In this document: in pieces, positions 38,985 to 51,087 of the stretch
How positions within the stretch are numbered: position 1 is the first letter of the stretch
How the letters are laid out: every line of letters begins with the position of its first letter
Assembly (NCBI RefSeq): GCF_023343835.1
Contig: NC_064435.1
Span: 41,812,603-41,876,602, forward strand
Direction of reading: 5' to 3'
Origin: Lagopus muta
Lineage: Eukaryota > Chordata > Aves > Galliformes > Phasianidae
DNA length: 64,000 bases
Program-made: the position numbers and the translations under genes
Notes under the pieces: model-generated
The model's input: the letters and a program-made list of their open reading frames with translations, nothing else
What the model was told of the DNA's origin: nothing
Database searches by the model: none

Positions 38985-39863
38985 TAAGTTTGCAGATGAT
39001 ATTAAAATAGGATGAACTGTTGGTTCCCACAAGAGCAGAGAGACCTTGCAGAGAGATCTTGACAAATTATAGGGCTGAGCAGTCACCAACCACATGAAAT
39101 TCAACAAATGCAAGTAGTGGAATCTGCAGTAGTACAGATGGAGCAGCCCAGGAGATACATACTGACTGGGAGATGAGCAGGCGGAGAGCAGGTTTGAGAA
39201 AGGGATGTGGGAGTTCTGGCTGGCAGCAAGATGAATGTCAGAGAGCATTGTGTCACAGCAGCCCAAAGGGCCGACTTCACCCTGGGGTGCATAGGGCCCA
39301 GCACTGCCAGAGGGTGATGAGAGGGACTTTGCTGCTCTGCTTTGAGCTGTGTGGCATTACTTCCAGCACTGGGTGCGGTTTGGGGTGCCACACTATGAGA
39401 AGGGCATAAAACTATTAGAGAGTGTTCAAAGGAGGGCTACGAAGAGGGTGAAGGGCCTGGAGGGCAAGACATGAGAAGTGACTGAGGTCCCTTGGTTTGC
39501 TCAGCACAGAGCAGAGGAGCTGAGGGGAGGACTCATGGTGGCTGCAGCTCCTTACAGGGAGCGGAGGGGCAGCGCTGAGCTCTGCTCTGTGTGACAGCGA
39601 CAGGACCGGAGGGAACGGCTTGGAACTGCGTCAGGGAGGGGCAGCTGAGAGTTAGGGAAAGGGTCTGCACCATAGGGCAGTGGGCATGGAGCAGGCTGTC
39701 CTAGACAGTGAGCACGGCCCCAAGTGCCAGAGTTCAAGGAGTGTTCTGACACTGCTCTCAGACATTGGGTTTGGGTGGTCTTGTGTGGAGCCAGGAGTTG
39801 GACTCGATGATGATCTTGTGGGTCCCTTCCAACTCAGAAGATATTCTATGGTTCTGTGATTCT
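38985..39863 (+). mobile_element. CR1 LINE, 5'-truncated
   Basis: Begins in the polymerase region (TTTGCAGATGATATTAAAAT), runs through the CR1 ORF2 end and 3' UTR (GTTGGACTCGATGATGATCT, then GGTCCCTTCCAACTCAG), and ends ATTCTATGGTTCTGTGATTCT. It is diverged, with frame breaks. Sequence in the middle is less standard and suggests a different CR1 subfamily from the neighbour at 40.4 kb. Confidence 0.9.
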
Positions 39864-40399
39864 AAGTATTTTACCAAATGCATATAAACTGCTAAACCTA
39901 GGTCTTGGGTTATCTCCATGACAATATATTTTGAGACAATTATGGTACTCAGTCACATCACCTTCAGTACACTACAGCCAAGAGAGAAGTCAGCCTGCTG
40001 CAATTAAATTCATGAATGAGAGTATCTTTCTGAAAATCAGCAATACCCCTTTTTTGTACAGAAAGTGCAATATCTCTGTTTTATGAGACCTGCCACTTGT
40101 TTTTCTCAAAGGAAGCTCAAACCAGGTGCTCAGGCAGCCAGCGAAGACACAGGGCACAGATGCTTCCAGACACGTTTAGCTTTGCCCACATAATGGAGAG
40201 GGCAGTACAACTTGTGAGAGTCCCATGAAGCAAAATGCTGAGTGCCCAAGGGTATGCCCACCATGAACACTTGTGACATAGCATCTCCTGAAGACCTCTG
40301 GGTCACAGAACAAAAGTTTTGTTCTGCCAAGTGCATCTGCCCTCAAATATGTCCTTTCAGTGTTTGCTTTTAATTGGTTTTTTTTTTTGTGTGCATGAT
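39864..40399. other. Short unique gap
   Basis: No gene recognised. It ends in a T-run (about 40378-40388) directly before the next CR1. Confidence 0.6.
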
Positions 40400-41306
40400 T
40401 TCTGTTGATGGTGACACCAAGCTGAGTGGTGCGGTTGACACAGTGGAAGGAAGGGATGCCATTCAGAGGGACATCAACAGACTTGAAAGGTGGGCCTGGG
40501 TGAACCTAATGAGGATCAACACAGCAAAGTGCAAGGTTTTGCCCTTGGGCTGGAGGTATCCCAGGATTACATACAGACTAGAAGGAGCAGTCCTTGAGAG
40601 AAGCCCTGCGGAGAAGGACCTGGGGGTCCTGGTGGATGAAAAACTGAACAAGAGCAGTGTGCTCTTGCACCTTGGAAAGCAAATGGTATCCTGGGCTCCA
40701 TCAGAAAGGGAGTGGCCAGCAGGGACAAGAAGGTTATTGTCCTTCTCTACTCTGTCCTCATGAGGCCCCATCTGGAGTACTGTGTCCAGGTCTGGAGCTT
40801 CCAACACAAGAAAGACAGGGAGCTGTTGGAGAGGGTCCAGAGGAGGGCCACAAAGATGATCAGGGGGCTGGAGCACCTCCCCTACAAAGACAGGCTGAGG
40901 GAGCTGGGCTTGTTCAGCCTGGAGAAAAGAAGGCTGCGGGGTGACCTCACTGCAGCATTTCAGTACCTAAAGGGAGCCTACAAACAGGAGGGGAATCAAC
41001 TCTTTGAAAGGGTTGATAACTGCAGGACAAGGGGAAATTGTTTTAAGTTAAAGGAGAGAAGATTTACGCTGGATGTCAGGGGAAGTTCTTTACTATGAGA
41101 GTGGTGAGGTGCTGGAACAGGCTGCCCAGAGAGGCTGTGGATGCCCTGTCCCTGGAGGTGTTCAAGGCCAGATTGGATGGGGCCCTGGGCAGCCTGGTCT
41201 GGTATTACATGGGGAGGTTGGTGGCCCTGCATATGGCGGGGGGTTGGAGATTCATGATCCTCAAGTTCCCTTCCAACCAGGGCCATTCTGCGATTCTGTA
41301 ATTCTG
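40400..41306 (+). mobile_element. CR1 LINE, youngest-looking copy
   Basis: About 0.9 kb of CR1. It opens in the polymerase/thumb region (DGDTKLSGAVDTVEGRDAIQ, LERWAWVNLMRINTAKCKVL, and the block [11 protein letters not shown]), shifts frame near 40690, and continues with [13 protein letters not shown] at about 40757 and the block [20 protein letters not shown]. The 3' UTR ends GGCCATTCTGCGATTCTGTA plus ATTCTG. Only one or two frame shifts separate the open pieces, so this is the best-preserved copy here, although the 5' part of ORF2 and all of ORF1 are missing. Confidence 0.95.
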
Positions 41307-41514
41307 TTAACTTGTACTCATTACAGTGTTGAGCATTCCCTCATTCTCTCAGTTACTTCTGTCTTCCCAGCTTCAAATAATTTCAGGCATTTATCTACAT
41401 TTTTCCTTAGAACCTTTTGTGCCATTAAGTGATCAGTTACTTCCTAGTTTTTTGGGTTTTTTTTCCCCCCCTCGATTTCAGCCACAAAAGCGGTTGGGGG
41501 ATGGGGTGGGGGTT

Positions 41515-41710
41515 GTCTAGAAATGCCGGTAGAGGGAGCCGGGATCTGTGCTGCCTCGGCAGCCTCGGCCAGAGCTCCCCGCGGGCTCGGGAAGCGCCGC
41601 GCCTTAACCTGAGTCAGGCGAGCGTGTTCCGCGGAAGGCCTTCGAGCAGCTCTTCATTGGTTTGCACCTGCCGTCTTTACCCGTCGTCCGTTGTTTCACA
41701 CAAAAATCTC
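41515..41710. promoter_or_regulatory. Small CpG-rich patch, candidate promoter or enhancer
   Basis: About 20 CpG dinucleotides within roughly 190 bases, in an otherwise CpG-poor region, beginning about 200 bp after a CR1 end. It contains CCGCGG twice and an AP-1 match TGAGTCA near 41610. It is not CR1 sequence. A G|GTAAGC donor-like string follows at 41780/41781. Too short for a classic island, but it could be an unmethylated distal promoter or enhancer. Confidence 0.45.
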
Positions 41711-42520
41711 CTGGGAGCCTGGGTGCTTCTTCCGAACAAATAAATAAATAACAAAAATGAAGGGATTTTAAAAGGCAGGGGTAAGCTGCATGGAGCACAC
41801 GACAAAGTGTCGCGTGTCCTGAGCTTCAGTGTGCAGAAAGCAGTGCATGAATGAGAGCCAGCAACAGGAATGCATTTGAAGATCGTGGACAAACTACCTG
41901 CAAGATGAAGTACGTAAGAGCCGGATTCAAACAGCAGTGTAGCAAGCTTAAATGCGAATGGCCATGCTGCTCCCTGCAGTAGGAAGTGCTGTGTTGTATG
42001 ACTCCGATTAAACACCGCTTTGCACAATGCAGAGTATATTATTCTCAGTCGGATGTGAGGACTGTAACGCTTTCCCTGCTGTACAGCTAACAATGGCAGA
42101 ACTGCAAAGGAGACACTGTCTCTGAGCAGAAGCTGCGAGGGCTGGCAGTGCTCCCACCTGCAGACAAGAACAGTAGTCACTCTGGCCAAGTAATTCCTAA
42201 CTGCACACTGACAAGTAACACTGTGAAAGGTGCCACAGTCTGCTTTAAAACAGACAACTTCATGATCCCACAACGACTGCATTTCATTTTTGTCTGTGCT
42301 GGAGAGTTGTCTTTATGTGTGTTACGTGCTCTCTAAAAGCACCTAAGCTGTGCTTACATGGTTACTATTTCTTTTAGGTTCAGGATCAGTTCAGCATGCT
42401 GGAAGAAGTCTAGTGTTATCATGCATCCTGTGACCAAGGCAATTACATCTGCAGGCAGTCTATGCCTAGGAGTCTGAAGAGGAAGTATCTCCACTCCCAG
42501 ACCTTTTGTGCTTTTGGCAG

Positions 42521-42662
42521 GTTCATGTCAATGCCCTGAAAGTGCAGCAGCAACTCCACTACTGGTCTGTGCCTGCTTCTGCTCAGGAACGCTGCATTCT
42601 ACAAAACAGTAGTTTTTCACAAGCCATGAAGTGGGACCACTTAGTGCCTCAGGCCACCTCAG
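42521..42662 (+). other. Candidate 142-base exon (noncoding RNA or unrecognised gene)
   Basis: The segment is bounded on the left by a pyrimidine-rich tract ending CTTTTGGCAG| (acceptor, exon starts 42521) and on the right by CCTCAG|GTAAGC (strong donor, exon ends 42662). A frame runs through it, but the translation (including VQQQLHYWSVPASAQERCIL) is not a family I know. The CpG-rich patch 0.8 kb upstream could be its promoter, with a first intron 41781-42520. Strong paired splice signals can occur by chance in this much DNA. Confidence 0.25.
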
Positions 42663-42770
42663 GTAAGCTAGACAGCACTGCAAGGACAGGAAAACAGAGA
42701 TACCACTACTTCTCTGCCTAGATTTGCTAGCAATATAATACCAGCTTTTCCAAGTGCGTTTCTGTATTTA

Positions 42771-43440
42771 ATAGAATCAGAAAATTTTAGCATGGTCTGT
42801 GCTGGGAGGGACCTTACATCCAGTTCTAATCCCCTGCTGTGGGCAGGGATACCTCCCACTAGATTATGCTTCCCAGGGTCCCATGCAACCTGGCTTTGAA
42901 TACCTTCAGGGATGGGACATCCATGGCTTTCTCTGGGAAACCTGTTGCAGTGCCTCACTGCACTCACAGTGAAGAATTTCTTCATTACAGCTAATCTAAA
43001 TCTACCCTCATTTTGTTAAAAGCCATCACCCTCTGTTCTACCACTGTAGGCCTGGATGTGATATGGCAGTGTACAAAGGCAGAGCAGAGGGGGAAATCCC
43101 CTCCCTCTCCTTGTTGACCACCCCTCTTTTGATGCAGCCCAAGGTATGGTTGGCTTTCTGCGCTGCAGGTGCACACTGCTGGCTCATGTCCATCTTTTCA
43201 TAAACCAGCTAACCCAAATCATTATCCTCAGGGCTGTTCTTTATTCACTCATTGCCCTGCCTGTTTTTGTGCTTGGCATTGCCTCAGCCAAGGTGCAGGA
43301 TCTTGATCTTTCACTTGGCCTTGATGAATTTTACAAGGTCCTCATGGGCACATTTTTCAGGCTTGTCCATGTCCCTCTGGGTGGCATCTCATCTGTCCAG
43401 CATATCAACTGCACTGCTCAGCTTGGTGTCATCTCCATTT
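42771..43440 (-). mobile_element. CR1 LINE, 5'-truncated
   Basis: A minus-strand CR1. The left end holds the 3' terminus (ATAGAATCAGAAAATTTTAG, then GGGAGGGACCTTACATCC). The plus-strand text includes TTGATGCAGCCCAAGGTATG and GCACACTGCTGGCTCATGTC, standard reverse-complement CR1 phrases. It extends right to sequence for the polymerase thumb (CTCAGCTTGGTGTCATCTCC). Broken frame. Confidence 0.9.
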
Positions 43441-45639
43441 GGGCTTCCATCTTCAGAAATCCTGTCTGTACAAGATCTGCCTGTGACTGTGAGGATGCCC
43501 ACACAGCATTTGTAGGGTAATACACTCCAAGCAGAATGGAAATAATAGTCTAGATGCCGTAACTATAGAAATAAAATGACCCTGGAGCCAAGGCCTGAGT
43601 CAGTCCTGGTGCTTAGAAACTAGAGAGAAACAGAAAGCAAAACGACTGCTTCTGACATAGATTACATATTAGTTGTTTGAGGAAAGGCTTTGGATTTCCT
43701 TCTTCGTGGAGCCGCAGCTGGAACAGAGCCCAAATGATGGTTGGTTCTCATCCTGCCATTTCTGCCCTCATCTGTACCCTCTGCCCATCTGTCTGACTTC
43801 ACAGAAAGCCATGCCCAGGGCTTAAAGGACTCCCCTTGTGAGTGCCAGCTGTGCTTTCCCAGCAAACAGGGACAAAGTTCCCAATCTGGTGCCCACCTCC
43901 TCTGTGTGGGTCCTCTGCAGAGCATAGGATAGCAAGGGCATTGCCTGCAAACATCTTTGCTAAATCCAGCATTTGGCCTAATTCCTTGCTTTAATGCTCC
44001 TGTTAGGGAGAAAAAACAAATCTGGCTATTAAACAACTGCCAGCAAGCAAATGGGTTAAATGGTGCTGTAGGTCCATGAACGCAGATGGGTGGTAGCACA
44101 ACCTGTTTATAAGCGGCACCGGCTGCTGCCTGGAGATGACTTCATGGCTGAAGAACCCTGGTAACCTTTCTCAATCTATGCCTTTCTTTCCCCATCATAC
44201 AAATGTTGTGCAAGGACACACACTACATTATAAGAATGTCACAGAAAACTGCCCAGCAATTGGGCTTTCCTCTTACTTTCCTTTTCCCTCAAAAGTGAGT
44301 CCTTCCTTTCTGCTTCAAGTGAACAAAAATTGGTTTTGATGACAAAATCTAATCCCCAAACAAGTCCTTCTTTATCTGTGAAAATTTCAGAACAGTGGAC
44401 AAGCAGGCACACGGGCATAGCTCTTTGCTGTGATGATCATTGGGGAGCATAGTAAAGATTAATCACCACTTCATCAAGCTGTATCACCTTGATTAGACAA
44501 CAGCTTAAATCCTGTAGAAGCAGCCAAGCCAGAGATGCACCACAGTGACATGTTCGCTTTTTCTCTTCACTGGGAGCCTGAGGACAAATTCTTGCACACG
44601 CTTTGCAGAGAAGCCAGAAGCAGTTGCACAGCAGTGAGCCCCATTCCCACGTCTGCGCTAAGGGCTTCACTGCATGGGGAGTTATCCCTAATTAACTGCT
44701 TCCAATTAATTTCCTGAGTAGATGCTCTTATTTCAGAGCAAATGTTCTTAATTAGGATTCTACATAGCTCATTTTGCACAGGGATAGAAACTGGATATTC
44801 GTATGTCATAGATGTGCAATCTCATGCAAGGCAGTGGCTGCAGATGGTCTGAGCATGCGGTGAAATTAGGGCAGGCTGCTCAGGCCAAAGAGGAGGCGTG
44901 TGAGGCTGGGCAGCATCTGCAGCTTCTCATTCTCCTCATTCCCACATTATCTATGAAATCAGCTGGACGTGGAGGCAAGGGAGCAGTCAGGGCCCAGGGA
45001 GCTCACGCTTCAATGCCATTTCCCTGCCTTCCCCTATGCTCAGCTTTGCCACACTGTGTTATGGATGCCTCTGGCCCTAACCCTCTCTTCCACCTGTATT
45101 TCAGACTGTGGGTATCTCCCTGGGTGAGGAGTGCTCCTGCTGTGCTCTCACACCCAGTAAAGCTTTACTGCAGCCAAGGCACTGCAGCAGCTGATGTGCT
45201 GCAAAGAGTGTCTTGCAGAAAGGAAGGCATGTTTGGAGTTATGAGCTTAAGCATAACCTGGTTGAAGATGATTGGTCGATTCCCAAGCGCAATAGGGCAT
45301 AAATTATTAAAAACATCATTGCCACAGATTCTTACAAGCCAGGTGGTAAACACATGATTCTCACAGTCTTCCTGTAAAAGGCTTGGAGGTGGGCAATGCC
45401 TAATGACCTGAGTGTTCAGGCCTTCAGCATTTATTTATGGCTACTATGAGTAGGCTGCAAATCTCTTAAGCCTGTTGCTGGAATAAAGCCCTGAGGAGCT
45501 GCATGAGGCATGGGCACACACATGCAGTCAGCACCAGAGTGAGAATATTTATTACACTCAGTGAAGAGCAGGTAAAAGAATAAGTCCTCTTTGTGCAGAA
45601 CTGGTAAGAATGAATAACATCTACATATGCTTTGACTAT
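43441..45639. other. Noncoding stretch
   Basis: No gene recognised. The 181-codon plus frame at 44812-45357 is long but shows no family resemblance or coding-like bias that I can detect. The segment 45235-45360 is AT-rich and includes a homeodomain-like ATAAATTATTAAA string; conservation cannot be judged here. Confidence 0.5.
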
Positions 45640-45882
45640 AGATTTGAAGCTAAAAGAGGGTAGATTTAGATTAGACAGAAAAATCCTTCACTCAGAGGGC
45701 GGTCAGCCGCTGGCACAGCTGCTCAGAGAAGCTGTGGTACCTCATCCCTTGAGGTGCTCGAGGCCAGGTTGGATGGGGCCCTGGGCAGCAGAGCTGGTGG
45801 GGGGCCACCCTGCACAACGCAGGGGGTGAGACAGGGCTGTGAGGTCCCTTCTAACCATGTGACAGTTCTGTGATTCTATGAT
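45640..45882 (+). mobile_element. CR1 3' end fragment
   Basis: The last 240 bp of a CR1: AGAAAAATCCTTCACTCAGA, GAGGCCAGGTTGGATGGGGC via GAGGTGCTCGAGGC, CTGTGAGGTCCCTTCTAACC and the terminal TTCTGTGATTCTATG. Confidence 0.93.
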
Positions 45883-48800
45883 AGTAACTTTTTTTCTTTT
45901 TTTTTCTCCCGAAAGTCTCTATTTGCTCTTTTATAAGGGAGGAATAAGGTGAAAGACTCATCATGGTTTGTTTTCCAGTCTCTGGTGTTCATCCTGGAGC
46001 ACCCACTGAAGGAAATACAGACCCTGTGCTAAGTCCAAATGGCTGTCCCTGTACTCGCCAAAGTGAACGGAATACTTTCTGAAATAAATATCTATCTAGT
46101 AGTTGTGAGATATTTGAGATATTTTGATCTGCTTGCTCCTGTTTTGCTCTGAAATAATTTCTGCAGTAAAATAATCAGCTCAGAAGTATTTGGTGACTGA
46201 TTTGCCTGAGAGGTGACTAAAGAAATGTAGGTTTCAGCCCTTTCTTTTTTTTTTTTTTTTAACCTTTAATGGGTCATTTGACTAATTCATATTTCTGTGT
46301 CTCTCTCTGATCATATACTAACATTGCATGCTTGAAAATAAAAAAGTATAAGAAGCTCTGAGAGATTTCTAGGCCTTCTGACATGACCATTTTCAAGATA
46401 ATATTCAGAGACTTTATGAAGCATAATCCTTAACTACCTGAGAGTGATGTCAGACCTTCTGTTCTTTTGGGTTAATGTATGATTTAATCAGCACAAATGG
46501 AGCTCCTCAATGTGTCTTTCATTGGAATTAAGTTTCTGTTACGTTTTGACATCCATAAAGACTACAAACAAACACAGTGATCTATATGCAGAATATGGCA
46601 ACGGTGACAACTTGAAATTAAGAAGGACATTGGTAATTACATGTAGTGAAACTGGCTAACACAAACCACCTGATAGCATTGCACATTTCACTGATTAATA
46701 GCGCTAGTTAAAAAAAACTGCAGACTTAACTTACATAGTCCTTAAGATACGGAGAGAAATTACAAATGAAATTTATAATGTTTATATTGCAAGTATGGCG
46801 CAGCTGGCTGGCAGTTCTGGCACGATTTATGTATGGCCAAATCACAAAGCAGCTAAAATCATCACAAATGCCGGAGTTGTACACACTGCACACTAAAAGA
46901 ACCACAAAAGCCCTTCTTAAGTCCAATCTTCCTTAAAGTATACTCTACCAAATCTGCACCTTTTTCTCTTATTTGTGGCTTCAGAAACAACAGGGAATCT
47001 AAACCTTGCATAGATTCACTGTACTTTACTCCTGTTTTTATTTATATCAAAATGCATCACGTGCCTGTGGAATGGTGGTCCTCCAGACCCAGGTGAACTC
47101 AGCCACCGGTGGTCCTGCCCAGCCCTTGACCTCATAAGCATCTTTGCCCCTGACTTGCTGGACCCCATTCCAGTCTATCCTCCCTACTTTGGCTAATTGC
47201 AGTGTGGATGTTTGTCAGCAGGGCTTCAAGAAAGAGCATCAACTCCTTTTCCTAGATTCATGATTTACAGCCAGATAACAACTTCTGGCCACTTTTGACA
47301 GGATCAGAGGTGAAGCAGTGACCCAGAGTTGAAAGGTAACGCATCCTATTACCAACACACATCTGACTGCTGCCTTACAAGCCTCCCAACACCCTCACTA
47401 GAGGAAAGCAGATGTCTTATTAGCTGCTATCCTTAAGTGGCTTTTGTCATCATGTCAACTTAGGAATAGCATCGGAGAGACTAAGGAGACAATAACCCAA
47501 AAAGAGCTGCTAGACACTTCAAATGGAGTGAGGAAAGGCATCAGTTTATAGAGAGAACAAAAAAACACGAAAGTGCACAAAATGTTTTTGTGGGTTGCAG
47601 ACAATGAAGGAATAAGACTTGCACCCAGTTATTGCAAAATATTAATGATACCTAGGATTTAATTCTAGTAAGGACAGAGTAAAGAAAGCAAGCAGCAGAA
47701 AAATTTATGGCAATGCTTGGCACCCATCTCTCTTTTCCATTTACAAAATGTATAGTTAATGTAAAAGCCTATCCGGCAGATAGCCTACCCTCCCATCACC
47801 TGATCTGGTGCCTTAGAAATATGGGTGCTCATGCAGACGTCTCACTTGGCACCTGAAAGAAAGATTCTTTATAGAATGTGGAATTAATCTGCTGGTACCC
47901 AGGTAAAACCACTGACCTTTCTTTTCTGTCCATGGAAAGGAAGGCAGTTGAAGCACAGACAGGCAGCAAGTTCATTTTGCCACATGTATTTCAAGCTGAG
48001 GAGGAGCAGGCTCAGTTCACAGCCAAGCTTTAGGACACTGTGGGAATTGCTGGCTCCACACAAGGGAACAAGATGGAAAATTAGGGCAGCCAGAATACGA
48101 GCCATGTCCTTATTGAAGTGACCTAGCCCTGATGGTGGGGCTAGAGGTGGATTTTGGTGATAGCATCTACCAACAGCCCCTGGACCCACAGGTGAAGTTT
48201 GGAAACACTCTGGGAGATTGGGCAGGACCTCAGTGCTGACAGAGAAGCTGGAGAAAACTGCTTTCACTTCCCCAGTGAAATCTGCAGCTGGCTATACTGC
48301 CTTATGTCTCCTTGAAATAGCTCACAGGCTCTCCCTGTCACTCTGAGCACACAAACAAATCTGTGCCACCCTGGAAGGAAATAAGGATGGGGACTGGGAA
48401 ATAAGTATAACTGGGAATGCCTTTGCCAAATTTTGCCACCCACAGAGGATTTCGTGATCATGTGTATTAAAGGAGGAGGTTTGTGTTTACTGGACTGCTT
48501 GTTCCTCTGGCTCCAGGGAGGGAGACTGCTGTGTGTGCTCTTGAAGGAGAAACTCTCAGCAAGAAAGGTACTTAGTGGTGGAGTTGCTCTGGTCTTGTTC
48601 TGTTTAGTAGGAGTACAGAGAAGGCGATAAAGCAGTACATTGTTGGCATCAGACTGGGTGCACTGCCTGCAGAAGGAGGGCTAAAACATTAAGGGAAAGA
48701 ACAATGTAATGGGTATGTAGATCAGTGTGGTTGAAATGAAAATGTATTTAATAATAAAGTTGTAATCTCCTTGCTTTGGGATTAATGATGGAAATTTCTT

Positions 48801-49875
48801 CATGTTCATCATCTGTGAATGACTAAGGAGGAGTAAGTCTTGGCTTTATTATTCACAAGATGGCAGTGACCACTGAGAAGTGTTACCTGAGAACTAAAAA
48901 CAGGTGACCAAAAATCTGCTAGGCAAAGTACTTACTACAGAGATCAAGGATTATTATTACCGCTGTTACAGTAATCTCTGGAGGGATCTCATCTCCATGT
49001 TTCAGTAGTGGCTATGAGTCTGGAAAGCCTTGATGAGCCTGGAACAGACATAAAGGTGATGGCTGGGGCAGCCACTCTCTTTTAGGGGAATACATAGAAG
49101 AGTAATTAGCTCAGCAAAAGACTGGGAGCTTATATGATCTCTCTTCATAAGTAATTCAGAAGAGTTAGTAGCAGGAAGGGGGAAAGGGCTATTTAAGCTA
49201 AGCTAAAGAGCACTTTTGGCACAAGAATGAATGGTGTGAGTGGCTGCAGGAATCCCACAGTGCCAGAGACAGAGCTGGAGGAAGTGCAAAACGCCATTAA
49301 CCTTCCTGGCTGTCCTTGGCTGTGTGCTGAGTGAACTGGTGCTGCTGCACAGGGCTTGCTGGGCTCTGCAAGGAAAACAGGAAGTTAATGGCAGGAGATC
49401 ATTGGAAGCAGGAGCTAAATTCTGGGTAGCCAGGGTCTTTAGACTGGGGTAATTAGCCGATAGCAGAAGCTAATGTTTGCTTTTCCAATAGGGTATAACT
49501 ATTTTGAGATGTTTGGAATAGTGAAAAGTTTGGGATATTGAAAAGGGTGAAACTCAGTTGGGCCAGAGCCGAAAAACAAGGTTATGAAGCTGAGAGGTGG
49601 CAGTCAGCACAAAACCTCCTTCTCTGAGTCTGAACTGGAGAAGACTTCATTAACTACCAAGAACACTTTGTTAACCACCAAGCTGAGGCATGTTTGTTGT
49701 GGGGAGCCTTGTACCTGTACAAAATGTGATGGCCTGGAACTGTGAAACTGCTACAAGCTGTGTTCAGGCAGTCTAGCAGATGCCCCTTTTGAGTTACCCT
49801 CCTCCAGTCTCATCATCACTGCTCTCAGAAGTGTCCTGGATGATATCTGTAAGTACTGAAGTGCCTTCTAGCCAT
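45883..49875. other. Noncoding stretch
   Basis: No exon or repeat recognised other than a T16 run at 46245-46260. Small frames on both strands appear accidental. Confidence 0.55.
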
Positions 49876-49939
49876 ATCATAGAATCATAGAATCATAGAA
49901 TCATAGAATCATAGAATCATAGAATCATAGAATCATAGA
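49876..49939. repeat. (ATCATAGA)8 octamer array
   Basis: Eight perfect tandem copies of ATCATAGA, the reverse complement of the TCTATGAT unit at the CR1 3' end. CR1 copies usually carry one to four units, so this is either a long inherited tail or later slippage. Confidence 0.97.
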
Positions 49940-50130
49940 ATGGCCTGGGTTGATAGGGACCAAAATGATCATCTAGTTTCAACCCCCCTGCTGTGTGCAG
50001 GGTTGCCAGCCACCAGACCAGGCTGTCCAGAGCCACATCCAGCCTGGCCTTGAATGCCTCCAGGGATGAGGCATCCACAACCTCCTTGGGCAACCTGTTC
50101 CAGTGCATCACCACCCTCTGTGTGAATATG
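49876..50130 (-). mobile_element. CR1 3' end with expanded octamer tail
   Basis: Minus-strand CR1 3' end. Standard reverse-complement phrases follow the tail: ATGGCCTGGGTTGATAGGGA, CCAGACCAGGCTGTCCAGAG, and TTGAATGCCTCCAGGGATGA. The right boundary is near 50130 where similarity stops. The terminal octamer is repeated eight times (separate entry). Confidence 0.93.
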
Positions 50131-51007
50131 CCACCAAATATATCATGTTTTCCAATCTCTCCACCTTTACACAAACAATACCTTTCATGGTTATAAGGAT
50201 TGGTCACCCAAAACCACATGCAGCACACTCTTATCTGTCAAAAGCCTCAGTGGCAAAAGCAAGCCTGATGCATCCCATGGCAGCACAGCCTCCATGGTGC
50301 AGTGCAAACAGGAGTGTGTTTCCCAGTCTCTCCCCATTTCCCCAGCTGAGGCTTGTGCTGCCTTTGCACAGTGCATGTGCCACCATCACAGCTCCACTCA
50401 ACCTCCCCCCATTAACTACAGGCCAGCAAGGGTGGCAGAAGCTCTGATGTCCTGGCACAGAGATGTCCTGGCACAGGTGGGAGAGGGACAGCAGGTGATG
50501 AAGGACAAGCCGCCCTAGTGAAGGAGCATTATGGTCTGATGGAGAAGCATGAGCCCCGTAGGGGTGGAGGAGGAAGGAGTTTGAAGAAACACTGATTGAG
50601 GTCAAAAATATTTCCTTTTTAAAAGAGAGAGACAGAGGAACATTAAACAGGTAATGACAAAGTAAATGGAGGAAAGCTACTGCACAGTACAGCTGCATAA
50701 TAATCAAGAGAGGTTGTACATGCATTCAGCAGCTATTTGCACTGATCAGCCCAGGGACCTGGATCATGATGGAATCTGAGTATACAACAATAAAAGCCAA
50801 TTTCCCAGGTGATCGGAGGCACGATCCAAAATGAGCTACTTGCAGCTTTGTGACCACTTTGTAATGCATAGCCACAGTACTCCAAATAAAAAGGCTGGGA
50901 GCTCAAAGGCAAATGTTGTACCTTGTCCTCCTCTATGCCTTGGGAAACTGAGGAAACATATTTAAACAGAACAACCATGTGAAAATGATTCTACAGTTTA
51001 CTGGGGA
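50131..51007. other. Noncoding gap
   Basis: No gene recognised. The minus-strand frame of 164 codons at 50231-50725 overlaps unrelated plus-strand frames and has no known family. Confidence 0.55.
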
Positions 51008-51087
51008 AATACTGGCGGTAGGTAGATGGTTAGACTGGATGATCTTGGAGGCCTTTTTCAACCTTGGTGATTCTATGATTCTGTGAT
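51008..51087 (+). mobile_element. CR1 3' terminal fragment
   Basis: Only the last 80 bp: GACTGGATGATCTTGGAGGC, TTTTTCAACCTTGGTGATTC, TATGATTCTGTGATC. Confidence 0.9.

Noticed and set aside
40712..41098. 128-codon frame that looks like a real protein
   Set aside because: It is the CR1 ORF2 C-terminus ([13 protein letters not shown] and downstream block), so it is part of the mobile element and not a host gene.
41677..42282. Minus-strand frame of 201 codons
   Set aside because: No family resemblance, crosses the CpG patch and donor-like site, and has no supporting splice sites on that strand.
44812..45357. Plus-strand frame of 181 codons
   Set aside because: No recognised domain; composition changes abruptly along it and there is no Kozak or splice context that supports it.
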